Part shown: positions 1-8,254 of the stretch, one piece after another | Layout of the letters: every line of letters starts with the position of its first letter | Position numbering within the stretch: the stretch's first letter is position 1 | Origin: Conidiobolus incongruus B7586 | Lineage: Eukaryota; Entomophthoromycota; Entomophthoromycetes; Entomophthorales; Conidiobolaceae | Assembly: GCA_000697335.1 (NCBI GenBank) | Contig: JNEM01007274.1 | Coordinates: 1 to 10,229 of the forward strand | Length of the DNA stretch: 10,229 bases | Direction of reading: 5' to 3' | Translations under genes and position numbers: made by a program | The notes under the pieces: model-generated | What the model was told of the DNA's origin: nothing | The model's database searches: none | What the model saw: only the letters and a program-made list of their open reading frames with translations

Positions 1-1009
1 GTTAAATTTAATTAATTTTAATTGATATAATTTTTATTATTATAATATAAATTAATAATTTAATTTTTAATTTATCTTAAATAAGTGATTTATATATGAA
101 TAAATAATTATTATAATAATACTCATTTATATATTTTCATTTGTTAAAAAATTTATAAATTATATATAATTATTAATTAATTAATATTATTAAGAGACTA
201 ATTCTTTAAATTCTTATATATACTTTCATATAATTTAATTAACTATATACTATATGATTAATTTATATTTTTATAGCTAAATTAATTATATAAATAACAT
301 TGAACTATTTAATAAACTAGGTTCTTCTTTTTCTATTTAATTCTTATTATTTCTTATCTTTTTTACTATTTCTAAGATTAAAACTGCATCTTATCAATAT
401 TACAATATATTAACACTACCTAATATAAATCTTAATATATTAATAACTTATCTTAATTTGAAGCTTAATTAAACTTTGTTTATATTTATACACTACACCT
501 ATATTATAGTACCACATTCTATGTTATATTACTCTTATATTAAATCTTCCTCTATATTATATTGGTATTTGCCACCACACTTACAGATATATTATTATAA
601 TTTTTTTTGAAATTATATTAATTAAAATATAAAATAAGCTATTAAAATCTTTATATTTGAATATATTTGATAATTAAATAATGATGTTTTTATTTCTCTC
701 TTTTTTAGATTATTACTTTTTGAGCTTTATTAATAACTTTATTTTCAAAATAAGTGGTTTTCTAAGATTTATAACTAATGAAGTATATTTTTCAGAAATT
801 ATTGTATATATCATAAAATAATTGGTTGATTAATAGTTAGTTGTTTAAAAAATATAATAAAAGAGTAGTAATAGATAATAAAATATATTATAAAAGGTAT
901 ATAGCTATAAATTACTCTTGTTTTGAAAATATTCAAAAAGTTTATTTCAAAGAGTTTTATAAATATAATTTTATATAAGATATATAATGATTCATTCAAT
1001 TAGCCTTTG
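1..1009. other. A/T-rich intergenic DNA, no gene seen
   Basis: No credible gene is visible. Most of the stretch is short A and T runs with frequent stops in all frames. The one distinct part is 301-600, where C far outnumbers G on the + strand (46 C against 14 G, counted by eye). Read on the minus strand, that block has a few short peptide-like stretches but no lasting frame and no motif I can name. Confidence 0.6.
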
Positions 1010-1500
1010 ATAATGGTTTTCATGAAAATGGCTAATGGTGTGATTATTGGTTTTGTTGTATTTTATAATAAACTTTGTAAATAAAGATGGTTGTTAGAAG
1101 AGTACTTATAATATGATTTAGTAAATTATTAATTCTGCTCTTTAATGAATTGGGTTGTATGTCTTAAAACCTGATATTGAGACGTTGTAGCAAAACATTC
1201 AGAAAAACTAGAGTTCTTTTCTATTCTTACGACTTCTGTGTTTAAATAATTCATTCAGCGAGTAACATAGGTTTTGGACAAATTCTAATAAAAGGAGCTA
1301 AAGAGCATTATTTGAGTATGAACCAACAAACCCACTATAGACAGGTGGTAATGTGGACTTAACTATCAAATCCAGACAGACTGGTATTTTTGAAATAGAA
1401 CAGTTTGAGTGATACTTTAATGATATCAAAAAATACAAAATTCATTATTCAATATTATAAGTTGAACATTTCTCAATCGAATATTAACTGCGAAAACTTT
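1010..1500 (+). pseudogene. Decayed copy of the DCSPN membrane-protein family (relic 1)
   Basis: This is a fossil copy of the gene family seen intact at 2003, 3835 and 8255. The clearest match is the 12-base string AAACCCACTATA at 1328-1339, which is identical to 8639-8650 in the third gene, where it encodes K-P-T-I before the conserved Trp. Upstream, 1271-1310 follows the third gene's segment after its S-A-I motif (shared TTGGACA and TAATAAAAGGAG-like pieces). Downstream, about 1388-1415 follows the T-I-I-Y-E-E-Q segment. The order and spacing of these matches are those of the live gene. The 5' end is uncertain; hydrophobic-looking codons begin near 1020. The copy is clearly dead, with many breaks. 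The boundaries are estimates by eye and no alignment was computed. Confidence 0.55.
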
Positions 1501-2002
1501 TAAGGTCCAGCAAAAACATATGAAATTAATGAATTATTAAATCAATACTTGAAAATTATATTTAGTACCATGTTTTGCTGATATAATATGAATCCGTTCA
1601 GATATTATTTTAAAAAGGCGAATTAAATTATTAAATGTAATGAAAATAAATATCTGCTAAGATTTACATTATATAATTTTTTTAATCATATCACTTAGGT
1701 GGAAAATGCTCTTTATTGAATGCGCAGTAAACTCACAAGGAAACATATTAAATATACTAAAATAATATCATATATTGCTAATTTGAATTTTTTATTCCAA
1801 AAGCTTCTATAAAGAGACAAAAGCAAAATTTCAAATATTATTTGTTAAACAAAATTTTATCCATTCCAAAATTGTTATTTTCTTTCTTTGATTCCCATAG
1901 ATTTTTAGTTTAATTCTCATTTGTCAATTAAATACAATTGAGATTTTGTTTTTTATTTATACTTTATTTTTTTTCTTCAATTTTAATATTTTTCAAAAAA
2001 GA
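1501..2002. other. Intergenic, upstream region of the first intact gene
   Basis: A/T-rich DNA with no clear gene. A short patch near 1700-1760 (coding-like, with G-K-C-S and N-A-Q in one frame) could be another scrap of the same family, but it is too short to call. Close to the gene the DNA is very T-rich (1944-1995). No clear TATA box can be singled out against this background. Confidence 0.4.
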
Positions 2003-2581
2003 ATGAGATTAACACAAGTCGGAAAATATGTTGGAGCAATTTTGATATGTCAATTAATCTCTAACTATTACATATCAATGTTCCAAATACTCCGTCCTCT
2101 CTCTATTATTAACATCGTATGCATCGTTTATCATTCGGTTCTTAAACTTGGAGCTGGGCCCGACGATACATTAAATTGTATTTTATATTTTATACATAAT
2201 GCCGTATTTTTTTCAGCCATTGTTGAATTTATTACAGGATCCTACGCTGCGTACTCAGCTATCGAATATCTCAAACAATCTAGTGAAGCAGGAATGGTAA
2301 GTACTCAAATATATAATGGAAGGTGTTCAGCTGCGTATTACTTTGATTCTGAATGTACTGAAAAAACTTTTTCTAAACAATGGGAAAAGCCATATTTAAT
2401 TTTTAAGATTGGAGGATTCAGTAGTAGAATTGGCAGTTCTATAAAGAGAATGGACGGTAATTGGAGTGGCTATCTGATCGACTGTTCACCTAATCATAGT
2501 AAAAAAGTCAGGGATAAAATCAAATATTACAAGTGGGACCGTTCTCATACTAATGATAATATGGTCGAGTGTAAAGGTTAA
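2003..2581 (+). CDS. Orphan three-segment membrane protein, DCSPN family, divergent member (192 aa)
   Basis: I do not recognise this family, so the function is unknown. The protein has hydrophobic stretches at about residues 8-20, 28-47 and 59-79, a short S-A-I helix (85-87), then the C-terminal domain. That domain holds C-S-A-A-Y-Y (Cys108), Gln-Trp (126-127) and G-Y-L-I-D-C-S-P-N (156-164, Cys161). The Cys108-Cys161 spacing of 53 and the Trp at +19 match the other two copies exactly. It differs from them in three ways: the N-terminal half is nine residues shorter, the V-G-x-A-G...T-I-I segment is replaced by a Gly/Ser-rich stretch (137-147), and there are extra Cys at 118 and 190. I start it at the ATG at 2003, which has A at -3 and aligns with the paralogs. 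The frame stays open further upstream, but that part has no ATG. The polar, Lys-rich tail follows DCSPN. A membrane-anchored protein with a disulfide-bonded domain outside the cytosol is an inference. Confidence 0.85.
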   Translation: MRLTQVGKYVGAILICQLISNYYISMFQILRPLSIINIVCIVYHSVLKLGAGPDDTLNCILYFIHNAVFFSAIVEFITGSYAAYSAIEYLKQSSEAGMVSTQIYNGRCSAAYYFDSECTEKTFSKQWEKPYLIFKIGGFSSRIGSSIKRMDGNWSGYLIDCSPNHSKKVRDKIKYYKWDRSHTNDNMVECKG

Positions 2582-2598
2582 AAGTAATTATTGATACG

Positions 2599-2604
2599 AA
2601 TAAA
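2599..2604 (+). terminator. Possible polyadenylation hexamer AATAAA
   Basis: AATAAA lies 18 bases after the stop codon of the first gene. The placement is reasonable for a 3' end signal, but AATAAA is expected often by chance in DNA this A/T-rich. Confidence 0.25.
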
Positions 2605-2669
2605 TTATTGATTCTATATTAATTACTGGCCCAATATATCTATTTAAAAAAATTTTTAAAGAATATTTC

Positions 2670-3430
2670 AAATTAGTCATTAAAATTGCAATCTCTCCAA
2701 TTTGTTCTACTGCATATTTAAATCAACGATATTCAAGGTAATATTAACATTGTAATTTCTCTAAGTGGAAAACTTTGTCTTTTGAATTGGATTAAATCTA
2801 TTTTGACATTATTCTAAAGAAAATGTGTTAATATTTTCATTAGCTAAGCTAATTTGACTTTAATAATCTTGAAATGATATTATATTACACAACAATAAGT
2901 AAAAAATATATATTGGTATTTTATTTAAATATGATTTCAGTAACATATAATATATTCATTTTAATTCTGTCGACAAAAACAATTAATAAATCCATTTCCT
3001 TCATATTTGACAATTTTGAGCAATTGAAATATTTCTGTTAAAAACCTATAAAACCATGAATCAATATTGAATTATGATAAGAATTCGGCATGAAAAATTG
3101 AAAAATATAAACACTCAAAATAAATGGAAGAATTATAACAATGCAGCCATTAAAAATTTGCAATAGATATATAAAAAAACTAGATTAGGAGTTAATATTA
3201 GTTAATTTGTCCTCAATTGAGCTTGGCAATGGGAAAATAATAATAAACTTGAAAATGTATTTTATAAGCTTGTTCACCTTTGATTAAATATATACTAATT
3301 GAATAAAACAAGATAGAATTATTTTAAAAACGTTTGTTTAGTATTATAGATTGATATACAAAGCTCTGATAATATTTGAAATAAAAATGTTATTACAAAA
3401 TGATGAAAGATTTTTTAATGACATTGAATT
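2670..3430 (+). pseudogene. Decayed family copy or copies between the first and second genes (relic 2)
   Basis: Fossil of the same family on the same strand. Near 2675-2740 the codons echo the N-terminal segment of the second gene (I-K-x-x-x-x then T-x-x-x-x-Q-x-Y). Near 3143-3165 a stretch reads A-A-I-K-N-L-Q, close to S-A-I-E-Y-L-K-Q of the first gene. At 3221-3236 there is Q-W-E, as in the first gene's conserved Trp region. Near 3340-3360 an I-I-D stretch falls where L-I-D-C is expected. These occur in the order of the live genes, and the best matches are to the first gene. At about 760 bases the relic is longer than a live gene (about 590), so it may be two overlapping dead copies or one with an insertion. 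It carries many breaks. The limits are approximate. Confidence 0.5.
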
Positions 3431-3834
3431 TTCAGACTAGAAAATCTAATCAATTATCAAATTTCACTCATATGATTTCATAGATTAATATAAAGAATAG
3501 TTTAATATATTTCCTATTACTGCGAAAATTTAGAGAAAATTTAATAGTATTATTTTAATTAAATTGAAAAAACATCGACAATATATTGGTTGACTACTTA
3601 TATACTGTATAAAAATTGGATAAATTCTCAAAAAACCACTATTAATATTATACCAAATTAGAAATAATAGTAATTTTTTCATTATATAATATAAAAAACT
3701 AGTATAAATATTAAATTTTTTGGGATCAACTTTTTATATATAAGGAACTGTAGAGGACATGATAATATTGAACTCTAATAAATTAAATTTTTCAATCTAA
3801 TATTCACTTGAATTCATAATTATATTATTAAAGT
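3431..3834. other. Intergenic, upstream region of the second intact gene
   Basis: A/T-rich DNA without a gene. It holds the candidate TATA element listed separately and otherwise nothing I can support. Confidence 0.5.
3735..3743 (+). promoter_or_regulatory. Candidate TATA box of the second gene
   Basis: TATATATAA ends about 91 bases before the ATG at 3835 and is followed by a short, relatively G-rich patch (GGAACTGTAGAGGACATG). Position and sequence suit a eukaryotic TATA element, but A/T-rich background makes chance occurrence likely. Confidence 0.3.
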
Positions 3835-4428
3835 ATGATCGATATAAAATTGATTAAATACATTGTGATCGCTTTAGTAACTGACTGGATAATTCAAAGT
3901 TATGGTTTATACTTTTCAACAATTTTGCTTGGTGTATTGCTCCCCTTAGGATTGGTCAAGCTTACAAAACCAGAAATTGTATCACACCAAGATAAGGGAT
4001 TCAGCCTAAAATATATATCCTATAATTTATTTTATATCTTCTTATTTCCTATGTATTTTTTCTTCATATCCCTTCCAATGATTAATATCATGTCAAGAGC
4101 ATATTCTGCAATTGCTTTATATGAATCAATATACAATTCAGTACTATATGGAGTCACCAATTCTTACGCTGCTTCTAATATTTGCTCTGTTGGATACGTG
4201 TTTCCTCCTCATGAACCAACTCCAATTTTAAATACTGAATGGACTAAAATAATTCAAGTTGGTCTTGCTGGAGTTCTAAGAAGAACAATTATTAGTGAGG
4301 GAGTAACAAATAATGGGATTTTGTATGGTTACATGCTTGATTGTTCCCCTAACCGTGAAGAAAATGTCATGCAATTTTTGAACAAATTTCGCCTCTCACC
4401 CACTAACAATAAATTCTTGCTTGATTAA
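3835..4428 (+). CDS. Orphan three-segment membrane protein, DCSPN family (197 aa)
   Basis: Member of an unrecognised family; function unknown. Hydrophobic segments lie at about residues 3-20, 24-42 and 62-88. The C-terminal domain has C-S-V-G-Y (Cys117), Trp136, V-G-L-A-G (142-146), T-I-I (151-153) and G-Y-M-L-D-C-S-P-N (165-173, Cys170), then N-V-M-Q-F-L-N-K-F and a short polar tail. It aligns without a single gap to the third gene for about 185 residues. From residue 80 to 185 I count 40 identities in 106 (38%). The first half is much less alike in residues but keeps its length and hydrophobic pattern. The start is the first ATG after an in-frame stop six bases upstream, with A at -3. The last hydrophobic stretch followed by a paired-Cys domain suggests a C-terminus outside the cytosol, which is an inference. 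There is no intron in the frame and no neighbour close enough for an operon. Confidence 0.88.
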   Translation: MIDIKLIKYIVIALVTDWIIQSYGLYFSTILLGVLLPLGLVKLTKPEIVSHQDKGFSLKYISYNLFYIFLFPMYFFFISLPMINIMSRAYSAIALYESIYNSVLYGVTNSYAASNICSVGYVFPPHEPTPILNTEWTKIIQVGLAGVLRRTIISEGVTNNGILYGYMLDCSPNREENVMQFLNKFRLSPTNNKFLLD

Positions 4429-5382
4429 AAAATGCAATATACTTGTTTGATGATTTAGTATAATTTCACAATATATAGCTATAAAACTATAATTATGATA
4501 ATAATAATTTCTTTTGGGTTCTAGTATTATGGTAACGCAGTCTGAGGAGATATTAAATAAATTTTTATCTTAATATCTTGAAATTTATTATTTTTCAACT
4601 AAAATGATTTTATGATTGATATATTAGAAAAAAATGAAAATATGGTTTTAAATAATAGTTTGCACATATATTTCCTTATTTAATAGTGATCTTTAATAAA
4701 TAAATAAATAAATATCACTCTTGAAGGATTTATAGTTCTGAGCTCAAGATTAAATTAATATGGTCTTATTGTATAATTATTGTTAGCAAAAAAGATCATA
4801 TTTTAATTTTTAAAAAATATATCTTATATTCTACAGATGATATATATAAGTAAATATTTTGAATAATATATAAATATTATTTCAGATAATACTGAAAAAT
4901 ATGGGTAAAAAAGTATAATATTGATTTTAGAGTGTGAATATAATATTATAATTTTGTATTAAATTAATTTTGATCAATATTTAATAACTTTTGTCTTATA
5001 AATAAAATGTATATTTTGTAATTAATATATTTTCAAAAACATTTTAATCCTCTTGAAGTTAAATAATGATAATTTTATGATATATTTTCATATCATTTTA
5101 GTGCAAAGTTAAATCCCTTATTATTGGTTGCAAAAGATTCATAATTAATTCATATTTCAAACTAATTAATAATATTAATATTGATTATTTGTTAAACAAC
5201 TTTAGTGAATATTATACTATTATATATATTTAAAATATGAAGGAACATAATAAAACCTCAAATACAAATGCATTTTTAACATAATTTATTTAAAAACATT
5301 TAATTAATTTTAAGATATTATTTTTTATCAAAATGAGAGTATTTAAGAAAATAAAATATTCAATAAAATTTGAAAATTAAAT
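4429..5382. other. Intergenic, A/T-rich; possible C-terminal scrap near 4530-4575
   Basis: No gene is visible. At about 4530-4575, close behind the second gene, one frame reads Q-S-E-E-I-L-N-K-F-L-S, which resembles that gene's own C-terminal R-E-E-N-V-M-Q-F-L-N-K-F-R-L-S with a short gap. It could be a leftover duplicate end, but the match is too short to be sure. The remainder is A/T runs plus the AAAT repeat listed separately. Confidence 0.4.
4685..4719. repeat. (AAAT)n microsatellite inside a short inverted repeat
   Basis: An AAAT-type tandem run at 4695-4713 (about four and a half units) sits between AGTGAT (4685-4690) and its reverse complement ATCACT (4714-4719). The 6-base arms could pair around the repeat. 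This may be chance. Confidence 0.5.
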
Positions 5383-5850
5383 ATGTAGGTATATTTAGTC
5401 ATTAATTTTATTAATATTATATTTCCTAATTGATAATAGTATATAATAATTTTTAGATTTATATTTAATCCTGGTGTTTTTTGTGAAAGTTTCAATAATA
5501 TTGGAGGATAAACTAAAAAGTGATCCTTTAAAATTTGATAATTATTCAAAAAATATATATTTCAATCTATCCTTTGCCGATTATTCTATAACTAACTAGA
5601 TTTAATTTTCATAAACTAATTTTTTGTCTGGACATTTTTTGAACTTAAAATAGTCGTGGTATATAATTGACTAAATCCAATTTTATCCTAATGATAAGAT
5701 GAAAATATTAAAAATTATTATGAATGATTTTAATAAAAGTTAGTTCTAATTATTAATAAGTTAGATATAGTAATTAATATAGTAATGTTGTTTCCCCTTT
5801 ATTTTGTAGTTTATTTTAAATAGAATACCCAATTCAAGTAATATAAGTTA
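5383..5850 (+). pseudogene. Decayed family copy between the second and third genes (relic 3)
   Basis: This is the best preserved of the dead copies. From about 5456 its codons align without a gap for 40 positions to residues 24-63 of the third gene, with 11 identical residues by my count, including D-L, V-F-F and I-Y-x-N-L. At 5618-5632 the DNA matches 8504-8518 of the third gene at 13 of 15 bases and reads N-F-L-S-G, as in the live protein. Weaker matches follow: the Y-Y-x-P region near 5650-5700, and a CCCAA patch near 5830 where D-C-S-P-N would lie. The order is that of the live gene, with some in-frame shortening. It carries several breaks and cannot be functional. The ends are estimates. 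Confidence 0.6.
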
Positions 5851-6429
5851 ATCATCAGAAGCTCATTAATTTTTATTATTTTATATTACAATATTGCTAA
5901 GTTTTAATAATAATAATATGTAAATCTTTTCATAATTCTGTGTATATCTGACTAGTTAAAGATACAATTAAATTCAAATTGCAATAAATGGAGTATTTTT
6001 AATAAATATTGGGAAAAAATGAAATATTAATTAACAGTATAAATTAATAGATAATAAAAAGTATTAATTTGAACTAAAATTTCAATGTTTTATTGATAAT
6101 TATATACAATTATGTATATATTTTTATATTGTGCAGAAATTATTCAGAAGTATTATTTAATATAAATTTTGAATATTGAATGGTTGTATATATATAGAAT
6201 TTAAAATATCAAAGTTATTATTATTAACCTTTAGTTTTTCATTTATTTTGTATATTTACTTCAAATAAATCTTTTAAATTGGAACTTGATCTAAGAAATC
6301 ACAATTTTCGATTTACAATAATAGAAATATCTTTTTTTTCTTAAAATATTTCTCTAGCGTCTATTTATAAAGGTTCAAAGAAGCATTATTATTTGATTTA
6401 CACTCTAATAACAAATTGCTAACAAAAAT
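5851..6429. other. Intergenic, A/T-rich, no gene seen
   Basis: Nothing supportable was found on either strand. All frames are broken at short intervals and no family motif or RNA fold stands out. Confidence 0.5.
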
Positions 6430-6495
6430 GATTGTTAATAATCTCTAAAACACATTGAAACCATAGATAGACTAGCGAAAGTTAGAGTGGTAATA

Positions 6496-6515
6496 TCGGC
6501 CATGCTACAGGCCGA
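6496..6515. repeat. GC-rich hairpin
   Basis: TCGGCC (6496-6501) and GGCCGA (6510-6515) are perfect reverse complements around the 8-base loop ATGCTACA. A six-pair stem with five G-C pairs is unusual in this DNA. It lies at the left, most G+C-rich end of the island. Confidence 0.5.
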
Positions 6516-6718
6516 GAGAGCTTCAAGGACTACCTGGACCAAGTAAGGTACATATATGACTAAATAAGCGGCCAGCATGGTGCGAAGAGTTGGAATATAA
6601 GCCACCGTTCATGGTTCTATAATGATGAAAGGGCCAGAAGTCATGACGGCCAAAATATATACGGACAATTACTATATTAAGTTAGGTACAGAGATTTATT
6701 ACCTTAATTATAGGATAG

Positions 6719-6908
6719 CAATCGAGTCAGTAAGCTGAGTTTAATCGAGGGGAAGATTAAAGAACGCCGTGATTATAAAACCATGTTACTTTATCGAGAG
6801 CTCGTAGATCCACAAGTGCAAACGCCTCCATGATTCCCAATCCATCTCAATCGATTTTGGCAAGAGATCGTGATAATTGCAAGATGATTTGACTGGTTAC
6901 TCAATCGA
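6719..6908 (+). repeat. Three CAATCGA heptamers
   Basis: CAATCGA occurs at 6719-6725, 6848-6854 and 6902-6908, and the core ATCGA also at 6744-6748 and 6793-6797. Five ATCGA in under 200 bases is striking for this base composition. They could be binding sites or remnants of a repeat unit, but the spacing is irregular. Confidence 0.4.
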
Positions 6909-6915
6909 CACCTCT

Positions 6916-7789
6916 AACACATAATTAATATTGAACAAATTTCCTTCTCAGCGATTGTTATATTTATAATCAAAAAGTTTGTATATTGGGGATATTTTCA
7001 AAACCAAATATTTTAATTTTATCAAATGAGATTTTATTTAAATGGGTTTAAAAATATTATTAATTCAAAAATTTTCGATTTTTTTATTTATAATTTATAT
7101 TTCAAACATTTGTAATATTATATTTTAATAAAAAAATAATATTTGAAATATTAATAACTCAATCCTTTATTATTTATTCACTCGAAAATCAATAATCTAT
7201 TTTATATATGTAATCATTGAAATATTACAACGTTCTGATTTTTTAAGAATATAATAGAAAAATACAAATTACTTCTACAATTTTATGTTTATCAGAGTAT
7301 GTACAATTTACTTGATATTTAAATTCCATTTGCCTTTTTGATTTATTTTGAATCATTAAAATATTACTCACTTTTATACCTATTATTTTTCATATACTAA
7401 TATAAATGGTTATTAATTAATTTCTTTTAATATGAATAATATATGTTCTATTTTATATTTTTTTTAAATCTTAGATTATATTAATGCAAAATAAACCTAA
7501 TACAATTGAAAAACTAATGAATAACTTTAACAGGATTTATAGTATTTTTAAAAATTTAGTGATTTAATTAAATCTAATTAATTTGATTTCTCATATTGAA
7601 AAATATAATCAAGTTGGATAATTTGATTATATGAAATATTTGAAATTTTGAGTTGAAATACTATTAAGGACATTTGATTTTTGCGTTATCAAAATTAATA
7701 CGAGTTTTTAGTGAGAAATAGCTTTATATTTACACGTGTTTTGTATTTCAAAATTGCCTATCTGTTTCAATTTGATAGTTAGGTCAATA
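6916..7789. other. Intergenic, A/T-rich, no gene seen
   Basis: No open frame, motif or RNA gene can be supported. Near 7585-7610, TTGAT...ATCAA and an inner ATATT...AATAT could form a weak hairpin, but such structures are expected by chance here. Confidence 0.5.
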
Positions 7790-8100
7790 GTACCCATCAT
7801 TCAGAGTGGCTTTGTTGGTCTATAATCAAATGATATTCTTTATTTCCTTTTATTAGAATTTATCCAAATCCTAAGTCATTTACTGATCAAACTATTTAAA
7901 CCCAAGGGTGACAAAGAAAGAAAATTGGATATTCTACTAAAACATTTCAACGGTAAGTAAATTTAAACAAATACAATCCCATAACATTAAGATCAGGATT
8001 AATAAATTAACTTTCCAAACTGAATTACAAAACCTTTTCTAATAACAATCTTTATTTATAGAGTATATTACAAAACGCAACAGCATGCACATGTAAATGG
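7790..8100 (+). pseudogene. Decayed 5' half of a family copy upstream of the third gene (relic 4)
   Basis: This fossil copy covers mainly the hydrophobic N-terminal half. At 7889-7903 the codons read K-L-F-K-P, aligning without a gap with K-L-T-K-P of the second gene (3958-3972), together with L-Y-F eighteen residues earlier in both. D-K then follows, as in the second gene's D-K-G-F. Upstream, GCTTTGTT and ATAATCAAA near 7810-7830 match the second gene's GCTTTAGT and ATAATTCAAA in the right order. The C-terminal paired-Cys domain is absent: the trace fades near 8100, about 150 bases before the third gene starts. It is truncated and broken, and its ends are approximate. Confidence 0.5.
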
Positions 8101-8130
8101 CTTGATTTAGTTGAATAGATAGTATATAGG

Positions 8131-8254
8131 GTAAGAAAATTCTAAGACAAGATATTAATTTTATTTTTGAACTTTATTATAATTATTCACAATTTTTAAC
8201 CTGAAATTTTAATTATTTAGATTTAAATTTATTGATGTATTTTAATTATACCAG
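8131..8254 (+). other. Possible 5' leader intron of the third gene
   Basis: GTAAGA begins at 8131 and CAG ends at 8254, directly before the ATG. Together they would delimit a 124-base intron in the untranslated leader, with a pyrimidine-leaning stretch ahead of the CAG. The signals are short and the other two genes show no clear equivalent, so this is tentative. Confidence 0.2.

Larger units (their letters stand above)
6430..6915. other. G+C- and CpG-rich island of unknown nature
   Basis: In 6481-6900 I count 172 G+C of 420 bases (41%) and 16 CpG, far above the flanks and also richer than the three genes. Peptide-like stretches appear in several frames of both strands, but none stays open long and none starts and ends like a gene. 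It contains a GC hairpin (6496-6515), the palindrome GTCATGAC near 6640, CGAGAGCTCG near 6795, and three CAATCGA heptamers (6719, 6848, 6902). It could be an old insertion of foreign or mobile DNA, a decayed gene from a G+C-richer source, or a structured RNA gene. The sequence alone does not decide. Confidence 0.5.

Noticed and set aside
811-999. 62-codon open frame on the minus strand
   Set aside because: It consists almost wholly of I, F, Y, K and N codons expected from random A/T-rich DNA, with no motif or family match.
1250-1500. Resemblance to a retrotransposon RNase H region
   Set aside because: An S-A-S-N-I-G string first suggested this, but the surrounding DNA matches the third gene collinearly, which explains it better.
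1946-2002. Extended N-terminus of the first gene
   Set aside because: It would begin at TTG and adds only a Phe-rich stretch from a T-run. The ATG at 2003 has a good context and aligns with the paralogs.
4556-4561. AATAAA as the 3' end signal of the second gene
   Set aside because: It lies about 128 bases after the stop in DNA where this hexamer is frequent; there is no other support.
5343-5549. 68-codon open frame on the minus strand
   Set aside because: It would begin with TTG rather than ATG, and it is antisense to a + strand stretch that aligns without gaps to the third gene, so it is a shadow of relic 3.
6430-6915. Resemblance in short frames to the RNA polymerase largest subunit or to a copia-type Gag
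   Set aside because: Matches were short, in competing frames, and disagreed with each other. G+C-richer DNA simply has fewer stops, so peptide-like pieces are expected.
6430-6915. Minus-strand membrane-like frame as another family copy
   Set aside because: A V-P-x-L and L-S-A pattern recalls the family, but the DNA shows no similarity and no C-terminal motif follows.
7826-8096. Small two-exon gene with a 109-base intron (donor GTAAGT at 7953, acceptor TAG at 8061)
   Set aside because: The splice-like signals and open frame looked attractive, but there is no ATG, and the first part aligns to the second gene's N-terminal half, so a dead copy is the better reading.
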